Origin: Neisseria meningitidis
GTDB lineage: Bacteria; Pseudomonadota; Gammaproteobacteria; Burkholderiales; Neisseriaceae
Length of the DNA: 41,890 bases
Assembly: GCA_923184405.1 (NCBI GenBank)
Contig: OV299793.1
Location: forward strand, 51,828 to 93,717
Reading direction: 5' to 3'
Each line of letters opens with the position of its first letter. Position 1 is the stretch's first letter. The notes under the pieces were generated by a model. It was not told where the DNA came from. It worked only from the letters and a program-made list of their open reading frames with translations, and ran no database searches. Positions 10,574 through 24,460 of this stretch are shown one piece after another. Position numbers and translations under genes: made by a program.

Positions 10574-11364
10574 ATGAATGTTTATTTTCTCGGCGGCGGC
10601 AATATGGCGGCTGCCGTTGCGGGCGGATTGGTCAAACAAGGCGGTTACCGCATCCATATTGCCAACCGGGGTGCGGAAAGCGCGAACGTTTGCAAAAAGA
10701 GTTGGAGGTCGAAACTTCTGAAACCTTGCCGGAGCTTCATTCCGACGATGTTTTAATCCTTGCCGTCAAGCCGCAGGATATGGAAGCCGCGTGCAAAAAT
10801 ATCCGCACCAACGGCGCATTGGTGCTTTCTGTCGCAGCCGGATTGTAGGTCGATACGCTCAGCCGTTACCTCCGGGGAACACGCCGCATTGTCCGGGTTA
10901 TGCCGCATACACCCGAAAAAATCAGGCTGGGCGTATCCGGTATGTATGCCGAAGCGGAAGTATCGGAAACAGACCGTAGGATTACCGATCGAATCATGAA
11001 ATCAGTCGGTTTGACTGTTTGGTTGGAAGATGAAGCGCAAATGCACAGCATTACCAGTATCAGCGGCAGCGGACTAGCTTATGTGTTTTATCTGCTGGAC
11101 GCATTGCAAAATGCTGCCATCCGACAAGGGTTTGATATGGCAGAAGCACGCGCGCTCAGTCTGGCAACGTTTAAAGGAGCAGTTGCCCTTGCCGAGCAGA
11201 CAGGTGAAGATTTCGAGAAGCTTCAAAAAAATGTAACGTCAAAAGGCGGGACAACCCACGAAGACGTGGAAGCCTTCAGGCGGCATCGTATCGCCGAAGC
11301 CATAAGTGAGGGCGTTTGAGCCTGTGTGCGCCGTTCGCAGGAAATGGAACGGCAATATCAATAA
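10574..11364 (+). pseudogene. proC: proC, pyrroline-5-carboxylate reductase, broken and diverged
   Basis: ProC catalyses the last step of proline synthesis, reducing pyrroline-5-carboxylate with NAD(P)H. The Rossmann start MNVYFLGGGNMAAAVAGGL is intact, as are ILAVKPQDME and the C-terminal TSKGGTTHEDVEAF. Four problems appear: a frame change near 10680, a TAG at 10846-10848 inside VAAGL-VDTL, a TGA at 11318-11320 inside EGV-ACV, and replacement of nearly invariant residues (MPNTP reads MPHTP; GSGPAYVF reads GSGLAYVF). The expected end is RQYQ at 11364. Unlike pilU, several lesions here are substitutions rather than homopolymer indels, so real decay or a locally bad consensus are both possible. 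Confidence 0.85.
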
Positions 11365-11510
11365 TGTAAAGAAAATAAAAAAACCAATCCGAAACGTGTT
11401 ATGATACGCGTTTTCAAAAACGCCTTAGGCAATAAGCCTTATAAAAATCAAAGGAATAAAGCCACTTTGTGGTGCTTTGTTTTTTTCGGTGAACCGAGAG
11501 GATATACATT

Positions 11511-11927
11511 ATGGCAAAGCTGACAGAACAAGATATTTTGAATTGGAGCGGGCCGGAAGACGATTATATGAATGACGACCATTTGGCTATATTCCGCGAA
11601 TTGCTGGTAAAAATGCAAGATGAAATCATCGAAAATGCTTCCGCTACGACAGTTCATCTACAAGAACACGAATCAGGCCGCGATCCTGCAGACAGTGCAA
11701 AACAGGCAGAAGAGTACGCATTGGAACTCCGTACCCGCAATCGGGAACGAAAACTTCTCAGTAAAATACAGGCGACCATCCGCAATATCGATGAATGGGA
11801 CTATGGATTCTGTGCCGATACGGGAGAGCCTATCGGTCGGAAGCGGCTGCTGGCACGCCCGACAGCCACTTTATCTGTCGAGTCCCAAGAACGCCGAGAC
11901 AGGATGAAAAAACAGTCTGCCGACTGA
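11511..11927 (+). CDS. dksA: DksA, RNA polymerase secondary-channel regulator
   Basis: The intact 138-residue frame starts MAKLTEQDILNWSGPEDDY. DksA binds RNA polymerase with ppGpp and controls stable-RNA and amino-acid promoters. The coiled-coil tip DPADSAKQ keeps the two aspartates and the alanine that act in the channel, although the usual Arg after the second Asp is Ser. The zinc-finger region reads YGFCADTGEPIGRKRLLARP: only the first of the four cysteines of the E. coli type remains (the other positions are Thr, Ser and Glu), so it belongs to the cysteine-poor class and may not bind zinc. It lies upstream of an rrn operon, whose promoters are typical DksA targets, although that adjacency may be coincidental. 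Confidence 0.92.
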   Translation: MAKLTEQDILNWSGPEDDYMNDDHLAIFRELLVKMQDEIIENASATTVHLQEHESGRDPADSAKQAEEYALELRTRNRERKLLSKIQATIRNIDEWDYGFCADTGEPIGRKRLLARPTATLSVESQERRDRMKKQSAD

Positions 11928-12211
11928 TGGCGGCAAACAAAATGCCGTCCGAAGCCCCCAGTTTCCGACAGCATATTCACAAAGGCGCACCAGTCAAAAG
12001 AGGGAGAGGAAAGGATTGTTGGAGGCGGAGCAGCGTTTGGCGAAAATAAAAAACCTTATCCGACAGCGACATGACGAATTTCCCCAAAAAAATCCCACTG
12101 AAAGCATTGACCGTTTTTCCCTGTGGGCGTATAGTTCAGTTCTTCGCTGCTGCAGAAGCGGCGGACGAACTGAAAAGTATAGCACAGAATGTTGGGGATA
12201 TCGAGAATATC

Positions 12212-12239
12212 TTGACAGGCGGAAGAAATGCTTTATAAT
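12212..12239 (+). promoter_or_regulatory. rrn operon promoter
   Basis: A perfect -35 TTGACA (12212-12217) and a perfect -10 TATAAT (12234-12239) are 16 bp apart, about 140 bp before mature 16S. Between dksA and this promoter (11928-12211) I see no gene, only a variant DUS at 11942. Confidence 0.88.
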
Positions 12240-12242
12240 TCA

Positions 12243-12298
12243 AACGCTCTTTAACAAAACAGATTACCGATAAGTGTGAGTGCCTTGAGCCTCACACT
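12243..12298 (+). promoter_or_regulatory. rrn leader: boxA-like antitermination site and hairpin
   Basis: CGCTCTTTAACAAAAC at 12243 matches the boxA consensus TGCTCTTTAACA bound by NusB/NusE. The hairpin GTGTGAG-N10-CTCACAC follows at about 12274-12298. This is standard rRNA leader architecture. Confidence 0.7.
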
Positions 12299-12378
12299 GT
12301 TTGAAAACAGACAAGATAATGTTTTGAACATTGTCCTGTTGGTTTCTTTGAAGCAGACCAGAAGTTAAAGTTAGAGAT

Positions 12379-13925
<1,547 letters not shown>

Positions 13926-14024
13926 TAGAGAAAGAAGAGGCTTTAGGCATTCACACTTATCGGTAAACTGAAAAGATGCGGAAGAAGCTTGAGTGAAGGC
14001 AAGATTCGCTTAAGAAGAGAATCC

Positions 14025-14101
<77 letters not shown>

Positions 14102-14107
14102 AGAACT

Positions 14108-14182
14108 GGGGCATAGCTCAGTTGATAGAGCACCTGCTTTGCAAGCAGGGGGTCATCGGTTCGATCCCGTTTGCCTCCACCA
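14108..14182 (+). tRNA. alaT: tRNA-Ala (TGC anticodon), one base short
   Basis: The anticodon arm CCTGCTTTGCAAGCAGG, the T arm and the encoded CCA are normal. The acceptor strand has four Gs where the opposing TGCCTCC strand and the usual GGGGGCA start require five, giving 75 nt instead of 76. The D loop reads GTTGATAG instead of GTTGGTAG. The missing G is in a homopolymer. Confidence 0.9.
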
Positions 14183-14587
14183 ATACTGTACAAATCAAAA
14201 CGGAAGAATGGAACAGAATCCATTCAGGGCGACATCACACTTGACCAAGAACAAAATGCTGATATAATAATCAGCTCGTTTTGATTTGCACAGTAGATAG
14301 CAATATCGAACGCATCGATCTTTAACAAATTGGAAAGCCGAAATCAACAAACAAAGACAAAGCGTTTGTTTTGATTTTTATTCTTTGCAAAGGATAAAAA
14401 TCGCTCACAAGAGAAAAGAAAACAAACACAGTATTTGGGTGATGATTGTATCGACTTAATCCTGAAACACAAAAGGCAGGATTAAGACACAACAAAGCAG
14501 TAAGCTTTATCAAAGTAGGAAATTCAAGTCTGATGTTCTAGTCAACGGAATGTCAGGCAAAGTCAAAGAAGTTCTTGAAATGATAGA
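14183..14587 (+). other. Internal transcribed spacer, tRNA-Ala to 23S
   Basis: About 400 bp hold no gene. A second boxA-like TCTTTAACAAATTGGAA lies near 14320, as expected for antitermination into 23S, together with sequence that would pair with the 23S 3' flank for RNase III processing. Confidence 0.7.
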
Positions 14588-17478
<2,891 letters not shown>

Positions 17479-17570
17479 ATTTGAAGAACTTCAAGAGATA
17501 AAAGCTACTGACTGATTCAGTCATTACCGAATATATTGATTAAGGCTTTACCGATTTGTAACAGTTTAAG

Positions 17571-17686
17571 TTTGGCGGCCATAGCGAGTTGGTCCCACGC
17601 CTTCCCATCCCGAACAGGACCGTGAAACGACTCAGCGCCGATGATAGTGTGGTTCTTCCATGCGAAAGTAGGTCACTGCCAAACAC
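17571..17686 (+). rRNA. rrf: 5S ribosomal RNA
   Basis: The neisserial 5S begins TTTGGCGGCCATAGCGAG and ends GTCACTGCCAAAC, with terminal strands pairing and no damage seen. It lies about 90 bp after 23S. Confidence 0.93.
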
Positions 17687-17694
17687 CCTTTCAG

Positions 17695-17721
17695 AAAAAC
17701 CCCGATTATTCGGGGGTTTTT
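17695..17721 (+). terminator. rrn operon terminator
   Basis: AAAAACCCCGATTATTCGGGGGTTTTT forms a strong GC hairpin with a T tail, ten bases after 5S. Confidence 0.9.
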
Positions 17722-17888
17722 GCTTTACATCCCCGGAAAAAATGTCGGGGATGGCGGGACGGCATCCGTACGGCGTCCGGTCGGGTTTGCGGAGGAACGG
17801 CTTGAAACTTTGGGATATTCATTTTAGAATGACTCGTTTTATCGTCGCAAGATGCGGTTTATTGTTTGCAACCCTTAAAGGAAAAACC

Positions 17889-18188
17889 ATGAAGAAAATG
17901 TTCGTGCTGTTCTGTATGCTGTTCTCCTGCGCCTTCTCCCTTGCGGCGGTAAACATCAATGCGGCTTCGCAGCAGGAGTTGGAGGCGCTGCCGGGCATAG
18001 GCCCTGCGAAGGCGAAGGCCATTACGGAATACCGTGCGCAAAACGGTGCGTTCAAATCTGTAGACGATTTGACCAAGGTAAAGGGCATCGGCCCTGCGGT
18101 GCTGGCGAAGCTGAAGGATCAGGCTTCTGTCGGCGCGCCCGCACCAAAAGCCCCAGCTAAAAAGGTGCTGCCCGCGGATAAAAAATAA
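17889..18188 (+). CDS. comEA: ComEA, DNA-binding competence protein
   Basis: The 99-residue product is periplasmic and binds incoming double-stranded DNA during transformation. MKKMFVLFCMLFSCAFSLAA is a signal peptide with cleavage after the AA pair. The mature protein is a double helix-hairpin-helix domain: VNINAASQQELEALPGIGPA, then FKSVDDLTKVKGIGPAVLAK. A short Ala/Pro/Lys tail follows. An upstream in-frame extension to 17589 overlaps 5S and is not used; the ATG at 17889 has AAAGGAAAAACC before it. Neisseria is known to carry one comE copy behind each rrn operon, which this matches. Confidence 0.95.
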   Translation: MKKMFVLFCMLFSCAFSLAAVNINAASQQELEALPGIGPAKAKAITEYRAQNGAFKSVDDLTKVKGIGPAVLAKLKDQASVGAPAPKAPAKKVLPADKK

Positions 18189-18216
18189 AATAAGGGGAAG
18201 TCTGCAGCCGCATCAA

Positions 18217-18250
18217 ATGCCGTCTGAACATGCGTTCGGGCGGCGTTTTT
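18217..18250 (+). terminator. comEA terminator with one perfect DUS arm
   Basis: ATGCCGTCTGAAC pairs with GTTCGGGCGGCG, with G-T pairs, followed by five Ts. The first arm is a full 12-mer DUS. Confidence 0.75.
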
Positions 18251-18456
18251 ATAACAAAAACACTTCATGGCGATTGGTTTTATGCCTGTCTAAGTTTTTG
18301 TGTCGTGCATACCTGAAGATTTCAGACGGCATCGGTTTATGCTGTCTGAAAAGTGTATTCCGTTTCAGTTTGTAAGCTATGGCAGTCTGTTTGTCTTGTG
18401 TTTTGCGCAATTGCCCTTATTTTGAGCCGTGATTTTATTTTGAATTAGATGAAAAA

Positions 18457-19568
18457 ATGAGTAATCAAGATTTTTATGCGACGCTGGGTGTGGCAGAACA
18501 GCTACCGATGATGAGATTAAAAAAGCCTACCGGAAAGTGGCAATGAAATACCATCCCGACCGCAATCCTGACAATAAAGAGGCGGAAGAGAAGTTTAAAG
18601 AAGTACAAAAGGCGTATGAAACTTTGTCCGACAAGGAAAAGCGCGCTATGTACGACCAGTATGGTCATGCGGCGTTTGAAGGCGGCGGACAGGGGGCTTC
18701 GGAGGGTTTGGCGGATTTGGCGGTGCGCAGGGTTTTGACTTTGGGGATATTTTCAGCCAAATGTTTGGAGGCGGTTCAGGCGCGCCCAGCCTGATTATCA
18801 GGGTGAGGACGTTCAAGTCGGTATCAAATCACGCTTGAAGAAGCCGCAAAGGTGTGAAGAAACGCATCAATATTCCGACTTATGAAGCGTGTGATGTCTG
18901 TAACAGCAGTGGCGCGAAACCAGGGACATCCCCGGAAACCTGCCCGACTTGCAAGGTTCGGGTACGGTGCACATCCAGCAGGCGATTTTCCGTATGCAGC
19001 AGACTTGTCCGACCTGCCACGGTGCGGGCAAACACATTAAAGAACCTTGCGTCAAATGCCGTGGCGCGGGGCGGAATAAGGCGGTCAAGACGGTGGAAGT
19101 CAATATTCCCGCCAGTATCGATGACGGGCAGCGTATCCGTTTGAGCGGCGAAGGCGGGCCGGGTATGCACGGTGCGCCTGCCGGCGACTTGCATGTAACC
19201 GTCCGCATTCGGGCGCATAGATTTTCCAACGCGACGGTGCGGACTTGCATTGCGAACTGCCGATCAGTTTTGCCACGGCTGCTTTGGGCGGGGAGTTGGA
19301 AGTGCCGACCTTGGACGGAAAGGTCAAGCTCACCGTCCCAAAGAAACCCAAACCTACAGGAGGATGCGCGTGAAGGGTAAGGGTGTCAAATCTTTACGCA
19401 GCAGCGCAATAAGCGATTTGTACTGCCATATTGTTGTCGAAACGCCTGTCAATTTGACCGACCGTCAAAGAGCTTTTGGAAGAATTTGAGCGGATTTCTA
19501 CCGGCTTGGAAAACCAAACACCGCGCAAGAAATCGTTTTTAGACAAGCTGCGCGATTTGTTTGATTGA
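18457..19568 (+). pseudogene. dnaJ: dnaJ, Hsp40 co-chaperone, frame broken
   Basis: DnaJ delivers unfolded substrates to DnaK and stimulates its ATPase. Reading across frames gives the full architecture: J domain [14 protein letters not shown], then [10 protein letters not shown] with the catalytic HPD; a Gly-rich linker; four CxxCxGxG-type zinc repeats ([33 protein letters not shown]); the beta-rich substrate domain; and the end SFLDKLRDLFD. The expected length is about 373 residues, but only 1,112 bases are present, about 10 too few. Indels occur at 18497, 18710-18850 (Gly linker), 18955, 19230, 19345 and 19470. The first repeat has NSSG for NGSG. There is no second large dnaJ-like frame in the window. 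Confidence 0.9.
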
Positions 19569-19588
19569 TTTTAAGGTTCGGAAACAAG

Positions 19589-19626
19589 CAGCCGTATCGG
19601 GAATCTCCCTGATACGGCTGTTTTTG
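19589..19626 (+). terminator. dnaJ terminator
   Basis: CAGCCGTATCGGGAGATT-type arms (CAGCCGTATC and GATACGGCTG) form a hairpin followed by TTTTTGTTTG. Confidence 0.88.
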
Positions 19627-19705
19627 TTTGTTTAAAAATAGTTTTTATTTTCAATGGGGTATGGGGCAGGGTGGGATAACTGTTTTTAACTGTTCTTTTT
19701 AAAAC

Positions 19706-19734
19706 TTGACATCATGGCGCGATGCCAACAATAT
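19706..19734 (+). promoter_or_regulatory. Possible promoter of the OPT transporter gene
   Basis: A perfect TTGACA at 19706-19711 is followed after 17 bp by the weak -10 CAATAT, 28 bp before the ATG. Only the -35 is convincing. Confidence 0.4.
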
Positions 19735-19762
19735 GTGAACGTCTGTTGTCAAAGGAAGAATA

Positions 19763-21779
19763 ATGAATAAATCTTTATCCGGGTCGGTAGAAGAATACCG
19801 CGAACTGACGCTCCGAGGCATGATACTCGGTGCATTGATCACTGTAATTTTTACTGCGTCCAACGTTTACCTCGGTTTGAAAGTCAGGCTGACCTTTGCC
19901 TCGTCGATTCCAGCGGCGGTGATTTCGATGGCGGTTTTAAAGTTTTTCAAAGGCAGCAATATTTTGGAAAACAACATGGTGCAGACCCAAGCTTCGGCGG
20001 CGGGTACGCTTTCGACCATCATCTTCGTCCTGCCGGTTTGCTGATGGCGGGCTACTGGAGCGGTTTCCCGTTCTGGCAGACGACGCTTTTATGTATTGCC
20101 TGCGGGATTTTGGGGTGATTTTCACCATTCCGCTGCGTTACGCGATGGTGCGTGAAAAGCGATTTGCCTTATCCGGAAGTGTGGCGGCTGCTGAAATTTT
20201 GAAAGTGGGCGGTCATGAAGAATGGGATAACCGTCAGGGCGGCAGCGGCATCAAAGAGCTGGCGGTTAGCGGTGCGTTGACAGGATTGATGAGCTTTTGC
20301 GCCGGAGGTCTGCGCGTGATTGCCGACAGCGCGAGTTATTGGTTTAAAAGCGGTACGGCGATTTTCCAGCTGCCGATGGGCTTTTCACTGGCATTGTTGG
20401 GCGCGGGCTATTTGGTCGGACTGACGGGCGGTATCGCCATCCTGTTGGGCATTTCGATTGCTTGGGGCATTGCTGTGCCGTATTTCTCCTCACACATTCC
20501 GCAACCTTCCGATATGGAAATGGCGGCGTTTGCGATGAAGCTGTGGAAGGAGAAAGTGCGTTTTATCGGTGCGGGAACTATTGGCATTGCGGCGGTTTGG
20601 ACGCTGTTGATGCTGCTCAAGCCGATGGTGGAGCGCATGAAGATGTCGTTCAAGAGTTTTGGCGGCGGTGCGCCCGCTGCGGAACGCGCCGAACAGGATT
20701 TGTCGCCTAATGCTATGATTTTTTGGGTGCTGGCGATGATGTTTGTTTTAGGCGTGTCGTTTTACCACTTTATCGGCGATTCGCACATTACGGGCGGCAT
20801 GGCTTGGCTTTTGGTGGTCGTTTGCACGCTTTTGGCTTCCGTCATCGGCTTTTTGGTCGCCGCCGCCTGCGGTTATATGGCAGGTTTGGTCGGCTCGTCT
20901 TCCAGCCCGATTTCCGGCGTGGGCATCGTGTCCGTCGTCGTTATTTCACTGGTTTTGCTGCTGGTAGGCGAATCCGGAGGTTTGTTGGCGGATGAGGCTA
21001 ACCGCAAATTTTTGCTGGCACTGACTTTGTTCTGCGGCTCGGCAGTAATCTGCGTGGCTTCGATTTCCAATGACAACCTGCAAGACTTGAAAACCGGCTA
21101 CCTGCTCAAAGCCACGCCTTGGCGGCAGCAAGTCGCCCTGATTATCGGCTGTATCGTTGGTGCGCTGGTTATTTCGCCCGTGTTGGAACTGCTTTACGAA
21201 GCCTACGGCTTTACCGGCGCAATGCCGCGCGAAGGCATGGATGCGGCGCAGGCTTTGGCAGCCCCTCAAGCGACTTTGATGACGACCATCGCGTCGGGCA
21301 TTTTCGCCCACAACCTTGAATGGGTCCATATCCCTACCAGTATCGCGATTGGCGCAGTATTAATTGCCGCCGATTTGGTGTTGAAAAAATCATCAGGCGG
21401 CAAACTTGCCATGCCTGTCCTTGCGGTCGGTATGGGCATTTATCTGCCACCGTCCGTCAATATGCCCATCGTGGCAGGCGCGATGTTAGCGGCGGTGTTG
21501 AAACACATCATCGGTAAAAAAGCGGAAAACCGCGAAGGCCGTCTGAAAAACGCCGAGCGCATCGGAACCTTGTGCTCCGCCGGCCTGATTGTCGGTAAAA
21601 GCCTGATCGGTGTGATAATGGCGTTTATGCTTGTCTTCTCCGTGACCAACGGCGGCTCGGATGCGTCGCTCGCGTTGAACCTGCAAAACTGGGATGCCGC
21701 CGCTTCTTGGCTGGGCTTGGCGTTCTACGCTACCGGAATGATTTGCTTTGCACGGCGCGTACTGAAGGCGGGTAAGTAG
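19763..21779 (+). pseudogene. OPT-family oligopeptide transporter, one net frameshift
   Basis: This encodes an inner-membrane symporter of the OPT superfamily (peptides or metal-peptide chelates; substrate not deducible) of about 671 residues with some 15 hydrophobic helices. The first frame, MNKSLSGSVEEYRELTLRG, carries the NMVQTQASAAGT motif and changes frame near 20037 at GLLMAGYWSGFPFW. Within the second frame, a local pair of lesions (an extra A near 20158 and a missing G near 20181) garbles about eight residues of the family motif SDLPYPEGVAAAEIL into KRFALSGSVAAAEIL and then restores the frame. That pattern indicates sequencing error. The gene ends ARRVLKAGK and shares a hairpin terminator with convergent rfbC. 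Confidence 0.88.
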
Positions 21780-21792
21780 GCTGTCGGAAAAA

Positions 21793-21824
21793 ATGCCGTC
21801 TGAAACGTTCAGACGGCATTTTTT
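21793..21824. terminator. Bidirectional inverted DUS terminator, OPT/rfbC
   Basis: ATGCCGTCTGAAC and GTTCAGACGGCAT form a perfect stem with T/A runs on both sides. It overlaps the rfbC stop codon by two bases and ends both convergent genes. Confidence 0.88.
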
Positions 21825-22378
21825 ATCGGGAAAGCGGAAGGCGGAACCTATCTGCTTGCGCCCACGTTTTGCAGGCAAGGTCTTTAGGCGACAGGTTCGG
21901 CGCGACTTGTAGCGGCCAGTCGATGCCGACGGTCGGATCATTCCAAATTAGAGAGTGTTCGGCTTCAGGGTTGTAATAGTCTGTGCATTTATAGACGAAC
22001 TCGGCTTCATCGCTCAGTACATAGAAGCCGTGTGCGAAACCTTCTGGTACCCACAGTTGGCGTTTGTTTTCTGCGGACAGAATCTCGCCTACCCATTTGC
22101 CGAAAGTGGGGAGTCTTTACGCATATCGACGGCCACGTCGAATACTTCGCCGACAACTACGCGTACGAGTTTGCCTTGTGTGTTTTCGGTTTGGTAGTGC
22201 AGGCCGCGCAATACGCCTTTGCCGGATTTGGAGTGGTTTTCCTGCACGAAGGTGCGTTCGCAGACTTGGGTTTTAAACCACTCGTCGCGGAAGGTTTCCA
22301 TAAAAAGCCGCGCGCGTCGCCGAAGACTTGGGGCTCAAGCAGTTTTACGTCAGGAATGGCGGTATCAATGATGTTCAT
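21823..22378 (-). pseudogene. rfbC: rfbC, dTDP-4-dehydrorhamnose 3,5-epimerase, frame broken
   Basis: RfbC (RmlC) epimerises dTDP-4-keto-6-deoxyglucose in dTDP-L-rhamnose synthesis. The start MNIIDTAIPDVKLLEPQVFG is intact, then VCERTFVQENHSKSGKGVLRG with the catalytic His of GLHYQ, and WVPEGFAHGFYVLSDEAEF. The end is FRLPLSR. Two frame changes lie near 22300 (RGFFMETF) and 22110 (DSPTFGKW). An in-frame ATG 15 bases upstream (MKDKK) is possible, but the 22378 start fits the family. It is the last gene of the rfbB-rfbA-rfbC set in cps region D'. Confidence 0.88.
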
Positions 22379-22397
22379 CTTTTTATCTTTCATCCAA

Positions 22398-22425
22398 AGG
22401 CCGTCTGAAAAGTTTCAGACGGCCT
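22398..22425 (-). repeat. Inverted DUS hairpin between rfbA and rfbC
   Basis: AGGCCGTCTGAAA and TTTCAGACGGCCT pair perfectly around two bases. This AG-prefixed form keeps the 10-mer DUS but not the AT of the 12-mer. It touches the rfbA stop, so it may attenuate transcription into rfbC. Confidence 0.75.
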
Positions 22426-23296
22426 CAAACAGTATTTTTCAACAGGCGCAGCAAATATTGGCCGTATTGGTTTTTCGCCATCAGGCGCGCCAATTCTTCC
22501 AGTTTTTCATCGGAAAGCCAACCGTTGCGCCAAGCGATTTCTTCCAGGCAGGCGATGTGCAGGTTTTGGATGTTTTGCACGGTTTGGACGAACGAAGCCG
22601 CCTCGTGCAGGCTTTCGTGCGTACAGGTGTCCAGCCACGCGAAACCGCGTCCCAATATTTGAACGGAGAGCGAGCCGTCTTCCAAATACATCCGGTTGAG
22701 GTCGGTAATTTCCAATTCGCCGCGTGCGGACGGTTTGATTTGTTTGGCGAACTCGACGGCACGGTTGTCGTAGAAGTACAAGCAGATTACCGCCCAATCG
22801 GATTTGGGCCGTTGCGGTTTTTCTTCGATGGAAACGGCGCGGAAGTTTTCGTTAAATTCAACCACGCCGAAACGTTCGGGGTTTTTGACCTGATAAGCAA
22901 ACACGGTTGCGCCGTGCGTTTGCGCTGCCGCCTGTTTCAATGTTTGCGTAAACGACTGACCGTAAAAAATATTGTCGCCCAAAACCAAGCAAACATTGTC
23001 GTTGCCGATAAATTCTTCGCCGATGATAAATGCCTGTGCCAAGCCGTCCGGACTGGGTTGCACGGCATAACTGATGGAAATGCCGAAATCGCTGCCGTCG
23101 CCAAGCAGGCGTTTGAAAGAGGCGTTGTCTTCAGGCGCGGTAATCACCAAAATATCGCGGATTCCCGCCAGCATCAAAACCGACAAGGGTAATAAATCAT
23201 CGGTTTGTCGTACACGGGCAGGAGCTGTTTGGATACGCCGCGCGTGATGGGGTAGAGGCGCGTGCCGCTGCCGCCTGCCAGTATGATGCCTTTCAT
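22425..23296 (-). pseudogene. rfbA: rfbA, glucose-1-phosphate thymidylyltransferase, one frameshift
   Basis: RfbA (RmlA) makes dTDP-glucose from glucose-1-phosphate and dTTP. The start [18 protein letters not shown] carries the nucleotide-binding signature, followed by [16 protein letters not shown]. After the loss of one C from a CCCC run near 23185, the frame resumes at [19 protein letters not shown] and continues through [23 protein letters not shown] and [15 protein letters not shown] to LLRLLKNTV. Total about 290 residues, the family length. The family has GLYFYDN where this copy reads CLYFYDN. It is probably intact in the organism. Confidence 0.9.
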
Positions 23297-23358
23297 CTTT
23301 TTTTTCTTCCTTTGCGATGGGTTTTCAGACGGCATTGCGTCGGGATGCCGTCTGAAAA

Positions 23359-24427
23359 CTATTTTCCAGTACCTAAACGTTCCAAACGATAGCTGCCGTT
23401 CAATACATTTTGCCACCAGGTTTTGTTGTCCGAGATACCATTGCACGGTTTTGCGGAGGCCGGACTCGAAGGTTTCCAAAGGCAGCCAGCCCAAATCCCG
23501 CCTGATTTTGGCTGCGTCGACGGCGTAGCGTACGTCATGGCCGGGGCGGTCTTGTACGAAAGTAATCAAATCTTCATAACGCGCCACACCGAACGGTTTT
23601 TCGGGAGCGAGTTCTTCCAGCAGGGCGCAGATGGTTTTGACGACTTCAATATTGGCTTTTTCATTGTGGCCGCCGATATTGTAGGTTTCGCCGACAACAC
23701 CTTCGGTAACAACCTGATACAGTGCGCGCGCGTGGTCTTCGACAAACAGCCAGTCGCGGATTTGCATACCGTCGCCGTACACAGGCAGCGGTTTGCCGTC
23801 AAGCGCGTTCAGAATCATCAAAGGAATGAGTTTTTCCGGAAAATGGTAAGGACCGTAGTTGTTGGAGCAGTTGGTTACAATGGTCGGCAAGCCGTAAGTA
23901 CGCAACCACGCGCGGACGAGGTGGTCGCTGGACGCTTTAGAGGCAGAGTAGGGGCTGGACGGCGCGTAGGGCGCGGTTTCGGTAAACAAATCGTCCGTGC
24001 CGCCTAAATCGCCATAGACTTCATCGGTGGAAATATGGTGGAAACGGAAGGCTTCGTGCTGTTCAGACGGCATTTGTTGCCAGTAGGCGCGGGCTGCTTC
24101 AAGCAGATTGAATGTGCCGACGATATTGGTTTGGATAAACTCGCCTGCCGAACCGATAGAACGGTCGACATGGCTTTCCGCCGCCAAGTGCATCACGGCA
24201 TCAGGCCGATGTTGTGCGAATACGCGGTCGAGTTCGGCGCGGTCGCAAATGTCCACTTGCTCGAAAGCATAACGAGGATTATCGGCAATGTCGGTCAGCG
24301 ATTCGAGATTGCCCGCGTAGGTCAGTTTGTCGAGGTTGACGACGGAATCTTGGGTGTTTCGGATAATATGACGGACAACGGCAGAGCCGATAAAGCCCGC
24401 ACCGCCGGTAACAAGGATTTTTCTCAT
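23359..24427 (-). pseudogene. rfbB: rfbB, dTDP-glucose 4,6-dehydratase, one 3' frameshift
   Basis: RfbB (RmlB) is an NAD-dependent short-chain dehydrogenase that converts dTDP-glucose to the 4-keto-6-deoxy sugar. The Rossmann motif is [17 protein letters not shown] at residues 6-22; the catalytic triad lies in [12 protein letters not shown] and [12 protein letters not shown] (YxxxK); [15 protein letters not shown] follows. One inserted G near 23431 shifts the last 25 codons and produces an apparent read-through into rfbA. In the correct frame the protein ends [15 protein letters not shown] then LERLGTGK, with a TAG at 23359-23361. Length 355 residues, as in the family. A second, badly damaged copy lies at 41133. 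Confidence 0.92.
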
Positions 24428-24460
24428 AAATTTCAGAGGATAGCCAAAAAATATAAACAG

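Noticed and set aside
11927..12273. Small open frames between dksA and the rrn operon
   Set aside because: They overlap each other and the rrn promoter, lack ribosome sites and show no conserved motif.
17589..17888. N-terminal extension of ComEA by 100 codons
   Set aside because: It would overlap 5S and the rrn terminator; the internal ATG at 17889 begins a proper signal peptide.
22032..23192. Long plus-strand open frame (386 codons) opposite rfbC/rfbA
   Set aside because: It is the antisense shadow of rfbA and rfbC, has no ribosome site or known motifs, and its composition is that of reversed coding DNA.
23174..24427. A single 417-codon frame joining rfbB to the start of rfbA
   Set aside because: It arises from one inserted G near 23431; in the correct frame rfbB stops at 23359 with its normal C-terminus. 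Not a real fusion enzyme.
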